A stretch of DNA of 64,000 bases from Flavivirga algicola (GTDB lineage: Bacteria > Bacteroidota > Bacteroidia > Flavobacteriales > Flavobacteriaceae), in NCBI RefSeq assembly GCF_012910715.1, contig NZ_JABBHF010000005.1, forward strand, positions 248,001-312,000, given 5' to 3'. The position numbers and the translations under genes were made by a program. Below the pieces are notes generated by a model that was given only the letters and a program-made list of their open reading frames with translations, was not told where the DNA came from and did no database searches. Below, piece by piece: positions 45,541 through 54,810 of this stretch (position 1 is the stretch's first letter; the number at the start of each line of letters is the position of its first letter).

Positions 45541-46182
45541 ATGAAAAGGGTTCTTTTTGGAATCATATTGGCTTTAGTAGCCATATCAATTTATAACTCT
45601 AAGGTTAATGGTAATGAAAAATCTGTGTTGAAAGAAAGTTCAATGCTGCTTCAACAAGAGTTGAGGAAAGTATCTAAACTAATCGTTACAGAGGGTGACT
45701 TTGTTGAAGTTTATAAATATTCCAATTCCAGAGAACTATTTGGGTCTTCTTTTTTAAAATCTGAAAAGAAAGCTTTAGTGGTAGCAAATGCTAAGGTTGC
45801 CATTTCATATAATTTAAAGGAAATTAATTACGAGCTTGACGATAAAAGAAAAACGCTGTTTATTCATTACATACCAGAACCAGAAATAAATATTAATCCT
45901 AATCTGGAATATCAAGATGTTAGTCCAGGACTTTTAAATGCTTTTACTGAGAAAGATTATAACACCATTCAAGATAATATCACTAAGTCTTTGTTGGAAA
46001 AGGTAAAAGCGTCACAACTCATATTGAATGCCAAAAACAGACTGATTAGTGAGCTTGCCAGATTTTATGTGTTAACTAATGAAATGGAATGGACGCTGGT
46101 TTATAATAGTAAGGAAATCAATAAACCTGAAGATTTTGAGTTTGAAATCCATAAAAACAAAAACTTAGACAATGGAATATAG
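45541..46182 (+). CDS. DUF4230 family envelope protein
   Basis: A 213-residue protein with an N-terminal TM or uncleaved signal (1-20). The body fits DUF4230: ELRKVSKLIVTEGDFVEVYKY, ALVVANAKVAISYNLKEINYEL, FIHYIPEPEININPNLEYQD, and the helical end TKSLLEKVKASQLILNAKNRLISEL. The function of the family is unknown; members are often membrane-tethered. It lies 14 bp after the protease gene and closes the tightly spaced block. Confidence 0.78.
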   Translation: MKRVLFGIILALVAISIYNSKVNGNEKSVLKESSMLLQQELRKVSKLIVTEGDFVEVYKYSNSRELFGSSFLKSEKKALVVANAKVAISYNLKEINYELDDKRKTLFIHYIPEPEININPNLEYQDVSPGLLNAFTEKDYNTIQDNITKSLLEKVKASQLILNAKNRLISELARFYVLTNEMEWTLVYNSKEINKPEDFEFEIHKNKNLDNGI

Positions 46183-46483
46183 CATTTTTTAGCATATGAA
46201 CTATTCCATCAAGTTTTATAATTTTTAATGACTAAATAGTAACCAAAGACAAACGTATTAAAATTTATTTTATATATTTAAACCTACTTATGTATGATGT
46301 AATTACTTTCTTTTTTGGAGGTTGATTAATTTTTGTTGGCACAAGAAATTAATGAATATTCATTCTATGAGTATCTAATATTAATGTATGGATCATCAGA
46401 ATACCCAATAATTGGTATTGCTATAGTAGATAGCTATATATACTTTTATCTTTTTAATAAAATCACTTATATCAACCTATAAT
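46183..46483. other. Intergenic region before the barrel protein gene
   Basis: About 300 bp of AT-rich sequence with no supported gene. An imperfect palindrome with arms AATACC and GGTATT lies at 46400-46419 and might be a regulator site for the next gene. No clear -7 element or terminator. Confidence 0.4.
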
Positions 46484-48403
46484 ATGAAATATTTAAAAAT
46501 TGTATTTGCATTCACTTTACTATGTACAAATTGGTGTCAATCCCAAGACCAGCAAGAAAACGACTTTACTTTATTGGATAATATTGCCGTTAATAATGTG
46601 GTTTATGGCGTCAATTTAAAATCCAGTAGCACTCAATTTACATTGCAAATTTGTGATAATACAAATTGTTACACAACAAGAGATTATGTTATAGACATAG
46701 CTCCCAAGCTATTAGTAAATGATGTACTACAAGTTATTAAAACAAATATGGACAGTGCATTGGTTATAGCTTCAGTATCGCAGACTGATAAAGACCAAAT
46801 AGCAGAGCTTAAAACAAAAATACAAGCGGCTGAAACTAAAAAAGCAGAGGCACAGCGTACCGAAGTTGAAAACCTACTTAAGACTATTGATGAAGAAAAA
46901 GATCAGTATTCTGCAGAATTGCTTTTAAATAGCTCAACTAAAATTCCTTACACCGTTATTACCTATGAGCTTAAAAAAGAACATAAAGAAGATTTGGAAA
47001 GTCAAAGGATTAAGGATATAAGAAATTCTTTAAGCGAAACAGACGGTGCGGTATTTAATAATGTTATTTCAACGAAAAATTTTTCTTATTTGTCAAATTT
47101 AGCTAAGAAGGATTATACGACTTTTTCATCAGACACTGAGGTGAAAAAGTTTAATGATGCTAAAAAACTTTATAATAATTTATCATTAAAGCAAGAACAA
47201 AATAGAATTGATCAATATAAATGTAAACACTATAACGAAATTAGAAAAAAAGGTCAAGGTTCATTAAAAATAAAGAATGCCTTAGTTCAGTTCTTTAATA
47301 ATAAAGCTTCTTCAATATATATAGAAGCTGAAATTAATGATGGAGGCGTTACAGAAACGCTTATTTTCGTTAATTCAGATTTTAGCGTTCCTCTTAGATA
47401 TTTTAATAATTACAATAGCTCTGTAACAGCATTTAGTAAAGTTGTTTCTAATAATGGTTATCGAAAAGAAATCAGCGTAGATTATAATGATATTTTCGAC
47501 TACAAAGCAGACCAATTTTTTAACTATTCAGTTGCAAACAGTCAAGTTCATTTATCTAATGAGGAAGATAGTAAATATGGTGCTTCAGCTAAGGTTGTAC
47601 AACGACGTTTTTTAGACTTCTTCACAGGGGTTATATATTCAGATGTTATGGGTTTCAATACCGATAACTCTAATTCTCTACTCAATGCTCAAGCCAAATT
47701 GCTATTGCCACTTAATTTAAGAAATATTAAAAAATGGTCTTTTGGAAGGCAATTTATTACCACTGCAAATATAGCTTTAGATAATAGCTTTCAAAATGAG
47801 AACAGGTTTATTGACATCAAAGATGATGAAGCCTTTAGTAATTTCGACTTGTTAAAGAAAAATAATTTATATGGAAAGTTTGCTCTCGATGTCATTTCTC
47901 ATGAAGCTAAAGGTTGGTTTACCTATATTTCTTTAGGTTATAATGCAGCATTTTACAGAACTGGTCTGCGTTATACAGAAACGCAGCCTAATGTAGAAGA
48001 TACTGTTACTGAACGCCAGCTTTTGTCTGTAAGTCATGGTCCCTTTTTAAACTTTGAAATTCGTCCACAATCTAATTTTGGAGCCGATGTTACTTTTAGT
48101 ATTGAAGATTTAAATTATTCAGATATACCGTCTATAAGTAGCCGAAACTTTAAAGGAGACATTATACAAGATGTTGGTAAAGATCATTTTATAATGCCCT
48201 TTAACCTTATAAATATTGAAGCAAATTTTTATTGGCTAGTAAACCCTGAAAAATCTAAAGGAGGTATTTATGCTAAACTGGGGAGTTACTTCAATACAGA
48301 CACAAATGGGGTCTTCCCACAAATTATGGTAGGGTATGCTACTAATTTAACATCGTTTGTCAATCGGTTTAAGCCCAAAAAGCCTGAAACTGCTAAAGAA
48401 TAA
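46484..48403 (+). CDS. Exported protein with coiled-coil N-terminus and predicted outer-membrane beta-barrel
   Basis: A 639-residue protein with signal peptide (1-20, ending NWCQSQ). Residues about 95-150 are charged and helical (AELKTKIQAAETKKAEAQRT). The C-terminal half (about 370-625) shows alternating aromatic/hydrophobic strands (GWFTYISLGYNAAFYRTGL, GIYAKLGSYFNTD, QIMVGYATNL) typical of a Bacteroidota outer-membrane barrel, although the chain ends in a short charged tail rather than an aromatic residue. No family is recognised. Placed between the inner-membrane block and the lipase gene, it could be the outer-membrane part of the same machine (inference). Confidence 0.6.
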   Translation: MKYLKIVFAFTLLCTNWCQSQDQQENDFTLLDNIAVNNVVYGVNLKSSSTQFTLQICDNTNCYTTRDYVIDIAPKLLVNDVLQVIKTNMDSALVIASVSQTDKDQIAELKTKIQAAETKKAEAQRTEVENLLKTIDEEKDQYSAELLLNSSTKIPYTVITYELKKEHKEDLESQRIKDIRNSLSETDGAVFNNVISTKNFSYLSNLAKKDYTTFSSDTEVKKFNDAKKLYNNLSLKQEQNRIDQYKCKHYNEIRKKGQGSLKIKNALVQFFNNKASSIYIEAEINDGGVTETLIFVNSDFSVPLRYFNNYNSSVTAFSKVVSNNGYRKEISVDYNDIFDYKADQFFNYSVANSQVHLSNEEDSKYGASAKVVQRRFLDFFTGVIYSDVMGFNTDNSNSLLNAQAKLLLPLNLRNIKKWSFGRQFITTANIALDNSFQNENRFIDIKDDEAFSNFDLLKKNNLYGKFALDVISHEAKGWFTYISLGYNAAFYRTGLRYTETQPNVEDTVTERQLLSVSHGPFLNFEIRPQSNFGADVTFSIEDLNYSDIPSISSRNFKGDIIQDVGKDHFIMPFNLINIEANFYWLVNPEKSKGGIYAKLGSYFNTDTNGVFPQIMVGYATNLTSFVNRFKPKKPETAKE

Positions 48404-48502
48404 GAACTAAAGTTATGGGTAGGGTTTAGCTAATAATTTTATGTAAATCAACCACCCATTTGTCAGTGATATTTAGTTTATAAAGTTTATTATTAGTTGC
48501 TT

Positions 48503-50848
48503 ATGTCAAAATCTAAATATACAATCAAAGACTATCTGTCAGATTTATTTGAGGTTGTTAAAGTCCATAGTTTATCATTAACTTTTGTCATTATTATCTA
48601 CATATTATTTTGGTTTGTTCCACAAATCAATGATCTTATTTTAGTGATTATCCAAGTGCCTAACGACTTTTTGGTAATCACTTTGTTTTTTGCTTCAATA
48701 ATTGTATTTGCGTTGATAGTAAGCAATATTCAATCTTATTTTAAAGACATAAATAAAAAACGACAAATAAAACCGTTTCACAATATAGATACAGCTGCTA
48801 AAAGTAGCAGATTTAAGACGGTGGTACAAAAGGTGGTGCCCCAAGATGAAAAAGAAATTGCCGTTCAAGAAGAAAGTCGGCCCAAAACATTAGTAAAAGC
48901 TAGTTTTTGGGAATCAAAAAAAGGATATATACATCGTATGTTTCCTAAATTATTGAGTACATATTTAATCATGATTATTGCATTCTCAGTAAATAACACT
49001 TACGAGCAAATTTACAGTAAACCCATTTTCTTTTTAGGTAATTGGTGGTTACTAATCATACTTGGCGTTTTTCTTTTAATCTTGCATCCAGATATAATGA
49101 GATGGCTAAGAGCGAATACAAAACTAAATATATCTTATACCTTTTTACCTCCAGTTATTGCAATTCTCTGCCTTTTATTAATTATGGCATTAGGGTTTAT
49201 GAATAAGGGTGGGACTTATAGAGATACTAGACGATTCTTTATTTCAATAAGTCTTTTAGGCATTCTTTTTTACCAACTATCGGTCTCTTATAATATACAT
49301 ATCATAAAAATTAAGAAAATACTCAGTGTCGTTGTGGTTTTAATAATTATCCCCACAATATTTATAATGTATATCATTTTATATATTGACCCAACTGTAC
49401 TAAAAAAAGTAACGCCGTTAGTAGTCACAATGATTTGTTTAATAGGGATCTTCTCTATATTCAATGTTTTAAGGCTCTTAGGGCATATAAGTAAACTGCC
49501 TGTTTTGACTTCTTGCATTATAGTTGGGATCGTATTAACAATAATTAATGCTAATAGAAATAATTTCCAACACTATGAAGTAAGTGAAGTACCAACAGCT
49601 ATTTCTCCAAATTCAAGATTAGATATTGATTCATATGTAAAACTATGGGTTGAAGATAGAAAAGAAGATATATTAAAATGTCATACCGAGGCTAAGTTTC
49701 CGATTATTTTAGTATCTGCCGAAGGAGGAGGCTCGAGAGCAGGTTTGTGGTCGTTATTGGTGCATAGTTACCTGTATGAGAAAAGTGAAGATTATTTTAA
49801 TAAATATTTATTTTCAATAACTGGAGCTTCTGGGGGTAATGTAGGCAATAATATATTTTATGCCCATGCATTTGATAAAAGAGATCAGTATGATAAAACT
49901 AATTTTCTGCTCAATACTTATAAAGCTAAAACGCTTGGTTTTAAATATAAAGCCAGTGAATTTTATAATGAAGACTATCTATCTGTATCTGTAGCAAGTC
50001 TTTTAGGGAGGGATTTATTACAAAGTATTGTTGGTTTTTTAGATTTTAAGGATCGCGGTAAGTTGTTGGAAATCGAATGGGAGAAATCGTTTAATAAAGC
50101 TTTTGGTAAAGACCTTTTAAGTGAACCTTATTTGACTATCATGCCAAAAAAAGAAAACGGTTTCATGATACCAATTCTTGTTACTAATACTACTGATGCG
50201 CAATTTGGAAATCTTAATATTATGAGTTCAGTAAAGACTGAAAAAGATATTGGTAACATGGCCATTTTTAAAGATATAATTACAAATTATCCTAAAAAAG
50301 ATACCATGGTTAAAAGGTCTACAGCCATGTTGCTTAACGCAAGATTTCCATATATAAGCCCTACAGCTCGTATAACTGGATTGGGGCAATATGGAGATGC
50401 GGGTTATTATGATAATATTGGAGGTGTAGTCACCAAAAGGCTAGAGACTGCTTTATTAAAAGAATTAGCAAATCATGAAGATTTGAAAGGTAAATACCGT
50501 ATCAAGCATCTATTTATTACCAATAATCCATATGAAGGCGATGATGATCATAAAAAAGTAAACTATTCAAGCCAACTGATTACACCTGCAAAAATGATCT
50601 TAAATGCAACATTTGCGCACCCAAACGAGATTATAAATGCTTACGGCGATGACTTTAAAATTGAGTCTAAACGTACCTATATCCCTGTAAAAAAGGTGTC
50701 TTTAAATTTTGATGAAGAGAAAAAGTTCAGACCAATTTTACCTTTGGGAAGGTATTTGAGCTGGAGCGCTATAAAATCACTTGAAGAACGCTTAAAACAT
50801 AAAGAGGTTACTGGTAAATTGGACAGTTTGTTGCTTAAAACAAAGTAA
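48503..50848 (+). CDS. Multi-TM patatin-like phospholipase
   Basis: With the ATG at 48503 the protein has 781 residues. Two N-terminal TM helices (about 22-40 and 50-72) are followed by a cytoplasmic loop, then about seven more TM helices (about 150-350). A C-terminal patatin domain (about 395-770) has the oxyanion-hole motif SAEGGGSRAG near 405, the nucleophile elbow GASGG (S443) and the catalytic Asp in GDAGYYDN (D632). Patatin phospholipases cleave membrane lipids and are frequent effectors in bacterial conflict systems, but many are housekeeping. Separated by 99 bp from the barrel gene; same strand. Confidence 0.85.
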   Translation: MSKSKYTIKDYLSDLFEVVKVHSLSLTFVIIIYILFWFVPQINDLILVIIQVPNDFLVITLFFASIIVFALIVSNIQSYFKDINKKRQIKPFHNIDTAAKSSRFKTVVQKVVPQDEKEIAVQEESRPKTLVKASFWESKKGYIHRMFPKLLSTYLIMIIAFSVNNTYEQIYSKPIFFLGNWWLLIILGVFLLILHPDIMRWLRANTKLNISYTFLPPVIAILCLLLIMALGFMNKGGTYRDTRRFFISISLLGILFYQLSVSYNIHIIKIKKILSVVVVLIIIPTIFIMYIILYIDPTVLKKVTPLVVTMICLIGIFSIFNVLRLLGHISKLPVLTSCIIVGIVLTIINANRNNFQHYEVSEVPTAISPNSRLDIDSYVKLWVEDRKEDILKCHTEAKFPIILVSAEGGGSRAGLWSLLVHSYLYEKSEDYFNKYLFSITGASGGNVGNNIFYAHAFDKRDQYDKTNFLLNTYKAKTLGFKYKASEFYNEDYLSVSVASLLGRDLLQSIVGFLDFKDRGKLLEIEWEKSFNKAFGKDLLSEPYLTIMPKKENGFMIPILVTNTTDAQFGNLNIMSSVKTEKDIGNMAIFKDIITNYPKKDTMVKRSTAMLLNARFPYISPTARITGLGQYGDAGYYDNIGGVVTKRLETALLKELANHEDLKGKYRIKHLFITNNPYEGDDDHKKVNYSSQLITPAKMILNATFAHPNEIINAYGDDFKIESKRTYIPVKKVSLNFDEEKKFRPILPLGRYLSWSAIKSLEERLKHKEVTGKLDSLLLKTK

Positions 50849-51153
50849 AATTTTCATAACATGAACCTTAGTTGGTATTCAAGGCTTATTATGTAATAAC
50901 CTATGCTTGTTGTTAGTAACTTTTGCTGTTCATTTAGTTTATTTTAACACGTCTCTATACTCTTAATCTACTAAACTATTGCAAACTAAAGCAAATGGAT
51001 TTTTTTTTTTGAAAAATCTAATGCTTCTGGAATTTCATCTCCCAATAGCCCTCTAGAAAAGCATTGCCATCACAAATTTACGATACCGAAGAATCTATAA
51101 GAGGATCTACTGGATTTTTTTAGCCTATGCCTAATATATATAGGCATAGCGTG
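50849..51153. other. Intergenic stretch with a 9-bp-stem hairpin
   Basis: About 300 bp without a gene. CTATGCCTA (51125-51133) pairs perfectly with TAGGCATAG (51141-51149), between the lipase and the convergent VOC gene. There is a T-run before it on the plus strand but none after it on either strand in the standard position, so it is not a typical intrinsic terminator. It may still act as an RNA-stabilising 3' hairpin. Confidence 0.45.
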
Positions 51154-51603
51154 TTATTCTTTGGGTTCAGTATAAGTCACAATATCAATTCCAATTCCAT
51201 TTGGGTCAACAATAGCGAAATGCCTATCTCCCCAAGGTTCGTTTCTGATTTCAATTTCAATTTCAATTCCTTTGTCTTTAAGTTGTTTATAAACCTTGTC
51301 CACTTTTGCCACTTCAATGGTCAAATAAACACCTTTTCCGTTAAAGGGGTGTTGAAAGATTGGCTTTTGGCTTGGGTGGTTCGGTTGTAAAAAGCTAATT
51401 TCTGCCGATTTGTTTGGAGTGTGCATCAAAAGATAGAAATCGTTTTCAAAGCTTATGTCAAACCCTAATACATTAGTATAAAACTCTTTGGTTTCAGCCA
51501 GTTTATCTGTGATTATACCTGCGTTTAATTTCATTTTGTTATTCGTTTGCGCATTTGATAGTCCAATTGTTAAAACAAATGCAGTTAATAATAATGTTCT
51601 CAT
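51154..51603 (-). CDS. VOC-fold protein with an N-terminal signal peptide
   Basis: A 149-residue protein. The first 19 residues (MRTLLLTAFVLTIGLSNAQ) are a typical Sec signal. The rest is a glyoxalase/VOC domain: KLNAGIITDKLAETKEFYTN, then KGVYLTIEVAKVDKVYKQL and WGDRHFAIVDPNGIGIDIV. Most VOC proteins are cytoplasmic, so export is unusual. An internal ATG at residue 24 (MKLNAG) would give an ordinary cytosolic VOC protein and cannot be excluded. It lies downstream of the AraC-type regulator gene in the same direction. Confidence 0.75.
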   Translation of the reverse strand: MRTLLLTAFVLTIGLSNAQTNNKMKLNAGIITDKLAETKEFYTNVLGFDISFENDFYLLMHTPNKSAEISFLQPNHPSQKPIFQHPFNGKGVYLTIEVAKVDKVYKQLKDKGIEIEIEIRNEPWGDRHFAIVDPNGIGIDIVTYTEPKE

Positions 51604-51671
51604 CTTTAATATTTTAATAAAACAAAATTAGGATAGGATATTTGGCAGGAATTGTAAAAATCGGACAAAGT

Positions 51672-52484
51672 CTAATAGAAGGCTTCTGAAGGTGTTACCC
51701 CATAGAATGTCTTGAAACTTTTAATAAAATGTGCTTGGTCAAAGAATCCAACGTCAAAGTATAATTTGTTCTCTTTTAAGCTTTGTTTTGATGGCTTGGC
51801 ATTTAGTATGTGCTGAAAACGCACAACATTGCTAAAAGTTTTTGCAGTAGTTCCAATATAGAAATTAAAAATCCTACGAAGTTGTCGAGAGCTTAAACCT
51901 GTATTCAATTCCTTCTCGGTATCCAAAAACCCGTTTTTTTGAAAAATAAGGTTTAAAGCGTTGAAAAAACGATGATCTAATTGAAAATTATAGTTTATAG
52001 TTAAGTCCGTTAATTTTTTGTTTAAGCGCTGTGTTATCTTTTTAAACGATTCTGATGGTTTGATTTCTGAAGCCATCCAGTTTGAAAGTTCAGGTAAAAT
52101 ATGCTTAAGTTCTTGTGATCGATTACTCAAGATTTTGGCGTTTATTCCAAGTAAATGTGGAAGGGCAGAAGGCAAAAACCGAATTCCGATATAGTCGAAC
52201 GATTTGCCAATAGGAAACTCTGTATACTTTCTACAAAATCCCATCACAAAATTTTCGGAAGGTTGGTTGTGGTTAAAAAATATGTCGATACAGCCATCTG
52301 AAACCACCCGGTAAATAAAAGGCTGGTTAAGTTTGTTTTGTGTTTTCAGCTGCCAAAAGCAGTACACATAATTCTCTATGTCTACATTTGGCCGAACTTC
52401 TCGGTAAACTATTTCTTCGTTTTCAGCACTTACGGTTGGCTGAATCGGTCTGTAGTAATTTTTTATGGCTTCAAATTCGTTCAC
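51672..52484 (-). CDS. AraC family transcriptional regulator
   Basis: A 270-residue regulator. An N-terminal sensor-like domain (about 20-150; DGCIDIFFNHNQPSENFVMGF is the typical cupin-like AraC start in Bacteroidota) is followed by the C-terminal double helix-turn-helix: LNTGLSSRQLRRIFNFYIGTT near 183 and LYFDVGFFDQAHFIKSFKTF near 242, ending GVTPSEAFY. The VOC gene lies 68 bp downstream in the same direction and may be its target. Confidence 0.85.
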   Translation of the reverse strand: MNEFEAIKNYYRPIQPTVSAENEEIVYREVRPNVDIENYVYCFWQLKTQNKLNQPFIYRVVSDGCIDIFFNHNQPSENFVMGFCRKYTEFPIGKSFDYIGIRFLPSALPHLLGINAKILSNRSQELKHILPELSNWMASEIKPSESFKKITQRLNKKLTDLTINYNFQLDHRFFNALNLIFQKNGFLDTEKELNTGLSSRQLRRIFNFYIGTTAKTFSNVVRFQHILNAKPSKQSLKENKLYFDVGFFDQAHFIKSFKTFYGVTPSEAFY

Positions 52485-52867
52485 TTCATTTTGTTAGAGT
52501 TATGCACATAACGCCTCAAATAAAAGATGTTTTAATGTTTATCAATTCAAGCAGAGCAATCACAATCGTTTATAGCAACAAATTACCAATTATTTTCTGA
52601 TGCTATGGAATAGAGTATTTTAATAATCATACGATCTATACAAGAAAACTACTTTTTCCCTTTTATATTTTTCTGGTAGTTCAATTTCCTTACGTTCAAA
52701 ATATTTTTATGATATAAGGAAGGAATTTTTTACTTCCTTAAAACGTATGTAGGGGAGCTTTATAAATAGGCGTCCCCACTCTTTTAGCCTATTATTTTGT
52801 TTATGTGGATGAGAAGAAAAAAGGTTAATATTGGTTTATTATTCCCTTTAATTTTCCCTATAACCTG
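52485..52867. other. Gene-free stretch between AraC and ssrA
   Basis: No supported coding frame. AAGGAAG near 52717 pairs with CTTCCTT near 52735, forming a small hairpin, and GGGGA/TCCCC (around 52754-52777) could form another. I see no promoter match good enough to call. Confidence 0.4.
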
Positions 52868-52893
52868 AAAAACCCTTAAAAAATAAGGGTTTT
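52868..52893 (-). terminator. Terminator of ssrA
   Basis: On the minus strand, immediately after the tRNA-like 3' end, AAAACCCTTA pairs with TAAGGGTTTT around a T-rich loop and runs into further T residues. Position and structure fit an intrinsic terminator for tmRNA. Confidence 0.75.
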
Positions 52894-53287
52894 AGTGGAG
52901 TCGGAGAGAATCGAACTCTCGTCCAAACAAGTAATCAAAGAGCTTTCTACACGCTTATTCTTTTCTTGGATTTTCGATTATAAGCTGGTTAAAGACAACC
53001 TACTTATAACTTATCTTTTTTAGTTTCAAAAGGGCATCAAAGCACTACCCAATCTATGTTAACATTTACGATGCCTCAAAATAGAACGCCGTTAACAAAG
53101 GCTTTCTGGAGACATAAAGCTTGCACACCTTGTGTGCCTAGGCTAATCTTACTATAATTCAGATTATGCAGCTAAAGCGTAATTATTTTCGCCGTTTAAA
53201 AGTTGACCTAGCCTTTAACGTGTTTCAATGTCATTACACGACGTGCTTACCGTTCAATTAATCTCGCTGTCAAAACCAGTCGACCCC
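52893..53287 (-). ncRNA. ssrA: Transfer-messenger RNA (tmRNA)
   Basis: On the minus strand the 5' end GGGGTCG (from 53287) pairs with CGACTCC near 52897 to form the acceptor stem. The T-arm GAGAGTTCGATTCTCTC is intact. The reading frame at 53193-53164 encodes GENNYALAA followed by TAA, so the tag is (A)GENNYALAA, which ends in the LAA proteolysis signal. The encoded 3' end reads ACTA rather than ACCA, so CCA must be added after transcription. tmRNA with SmpB rescues stalled ribosomes and tags the unfinished peptides. Confidence 0.95.
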
Positions 53288-53325
53288 TTAATTAATTTGT
53301 CATTTCGGGTGATTTTCTGTCATAT

Positions 53326-53333
53326 CAAATATA
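53326..53333 (-). promoter_or_regulatory. Candidate -7 element of ssrA
   Basis: On the minus strand TATATTTG matches TAnnTTTG exactly, 38 bp upstream of the mature tmRNA 5' end, leaving a short leader that would be removed by processing. No clear -33 element. The rest of 53334-53578 shows no gene. Confidence 0.45.
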
Positions 53334-53578
53334 ATTGAAATAAAAATCGTATTGAGAAATGTTTGTTATCCTAATTGTTTCAAATTATGAATTGTCTCTC
53401 ATATCAAGGTGTTTAACGCCTTAACCCTTAATGCAGACAGCAAAGGTATCAAAAAGTTTGTATAACCATGCAAATCCTCTTATTTTCGTGCAAAAATTAT
53501 TCCAGTATTTAATTAACTACTTGTATTAGTAATAATTAGTATTGCTAGAACATTTGACCAACTAAACCAAATAACCAA

Positions 53579-54790
53579 ATGAATATCCAGTTTGCTATTA
53601 TAAAAGAGCGTAAAACACCACCAGATAGGCGTGTGGTATTTTCTCCGCTAAAGCTAGCTGAAGCCCAAAAAGAATTTACTAAAGTGACTTTTAAAGTTGA
53701 ATCTAGTGATATTCGTGTGTTTTCTGATGAACAATATAAGGCAGAAGGATTTGAGGTAGTAAACAATATTGATGACTGTGATGTGATGATTGGTGTAAAA
53801 GAAGTACCAATTGAAAATCTAATCCCTAATAAAAAATACTTTTTCTTTTCCCATACTATAAAAAAGCAACCCTATAACAGGGAGCTTTTAAAAGCTATTT
53901 TAGAAAAAAATATAGAACTGTATGACCATGAAACTATTGTTGGGAGTAATGGATTTCGTTTAATAGGTTTTGGCTATTATGCGGGGTTGGTAGGTGCCTA
54001 TAACGGGTTTAGGGCTTTGGGTTTGAGAGATGGGCTATTTCAATTACCAAAAGCTGAAACCTTGACAGATTTAAATGCTATGAAGACTGAGCTGGATAAA
54101 ATTGAACTACCAAATATTAAAATATTACTCTCTGGGACTGGAAAAGTAGCACGTGGAGCTAAAGAAATTTTAGATCATTTAAACATAAAGCAAGTTAGCG
54201 ATGCTTTATATTTAACATCCAAATTCACCGAACCTGTTTACTGCTTGGTGGATGTTATGGAGTATAGCAAGCGTAAAGATGGTAAAGTAGGTAGCACAGA
54301 AGAATTTTATAAAGATGCGACAAATTACGAAAGTAACTTTATGCCCTATGCAAAAGAAACAGATTTTTTTATAGCAGGTCATTTTTATGGTACTGGAGCA
54401 CCTTATTTATTTACACGAGCTGATGCTAAATCACCGAATTTCAATATAAATTTAGTGGCAGATATTAGTTGTGATGTAGACGGTCCTGTGGCTTCTACAT
54501 TAAGGGCATCAACGATTTCAGAACCATTTTATGGTTACGACCCGCAATCTGAAAAGGAAGTTGCCTATAATGAAGTAGGCGCAATAACAGTTATGGCGGT
54601 AGACAATTTACCATGTGAACTTCCAAAAGATGCCAGTGAAGGTTTTGGTGAACAATTTCTTAAACATGTCATTCCAGCATTTTTTAATAATGATGCAGAT
54701 GGTATTTTGGAAAGAGCAAGGATAACAAAAGATGGAAAACTAACAGAAAAATTCTCTTATTTGCAAGATTACGTGAATGGTGAAGAGTAA
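53579..54790 (+). CDS. NAD(P)-dependent oxidoreductase of the saccharopine/alanine dehydrogenase type
   Basis: A 403-residue protein with an AlaDh_PNT-like N-terminal domain (FAIIKERKTPPDRRVVFSP near residue 4, the conserved RVxxxP region) and a C-terminal NAD domain (IKILLSGTGKVARGAKEIL near 180). It resembles Lys1-type saccharopine dehydrogenases (lysine-forming), which occur in many Bacteroidota with unproven substrates. It is followed 20 bp later by an SDR gene in the same direction. The family is good; the physiological reaction is uncertain. Confidence 0.75.
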   Translation: MNIQFAIIKERKTPPDRRVVFSPLKLAEAQKEFTKVTFKVESSDIRVFSDEQYKAEGFEVVNNIDDCDVMIGVKEVPIENLIPNKKYFFFSHTIKKQPYNRELLKAILEKNIELYDHETIVGSNGFRLIGFGYYAGLVGAYNGFRALGLRDGLFQLPKAETLTDLNAMKTELDKIELPNIKILLSGTGKVARGAKEILDHLNIKQVSDALYLTSKFTEPVYCLVDVMEYSKRKDGKVGSTEEFYKDATNYESNFMPYAKETDFFIAGHFYGTGAPYLFTRADAKSPNFNINLVADISCDVDGPVASTLRASTISEPFYGYDPQSEKEVAYNEVGAITVMAVDNLPCELPKDASEGFGEQFLKHVIPAFFNNDADGILERARITKDGKLTEKFSYLQDYVNGEE

Positions 54791-54810
54791 TTTCGAATTA
54801 CTAAAATGAT

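Noticed and set aside
51125-51149. Intrinsic terminator for the lipase or VOC gene
   Set aside because: The stem is perfect but no T-run follows it on either strand in the usual position, so I list it only as a hairpin.
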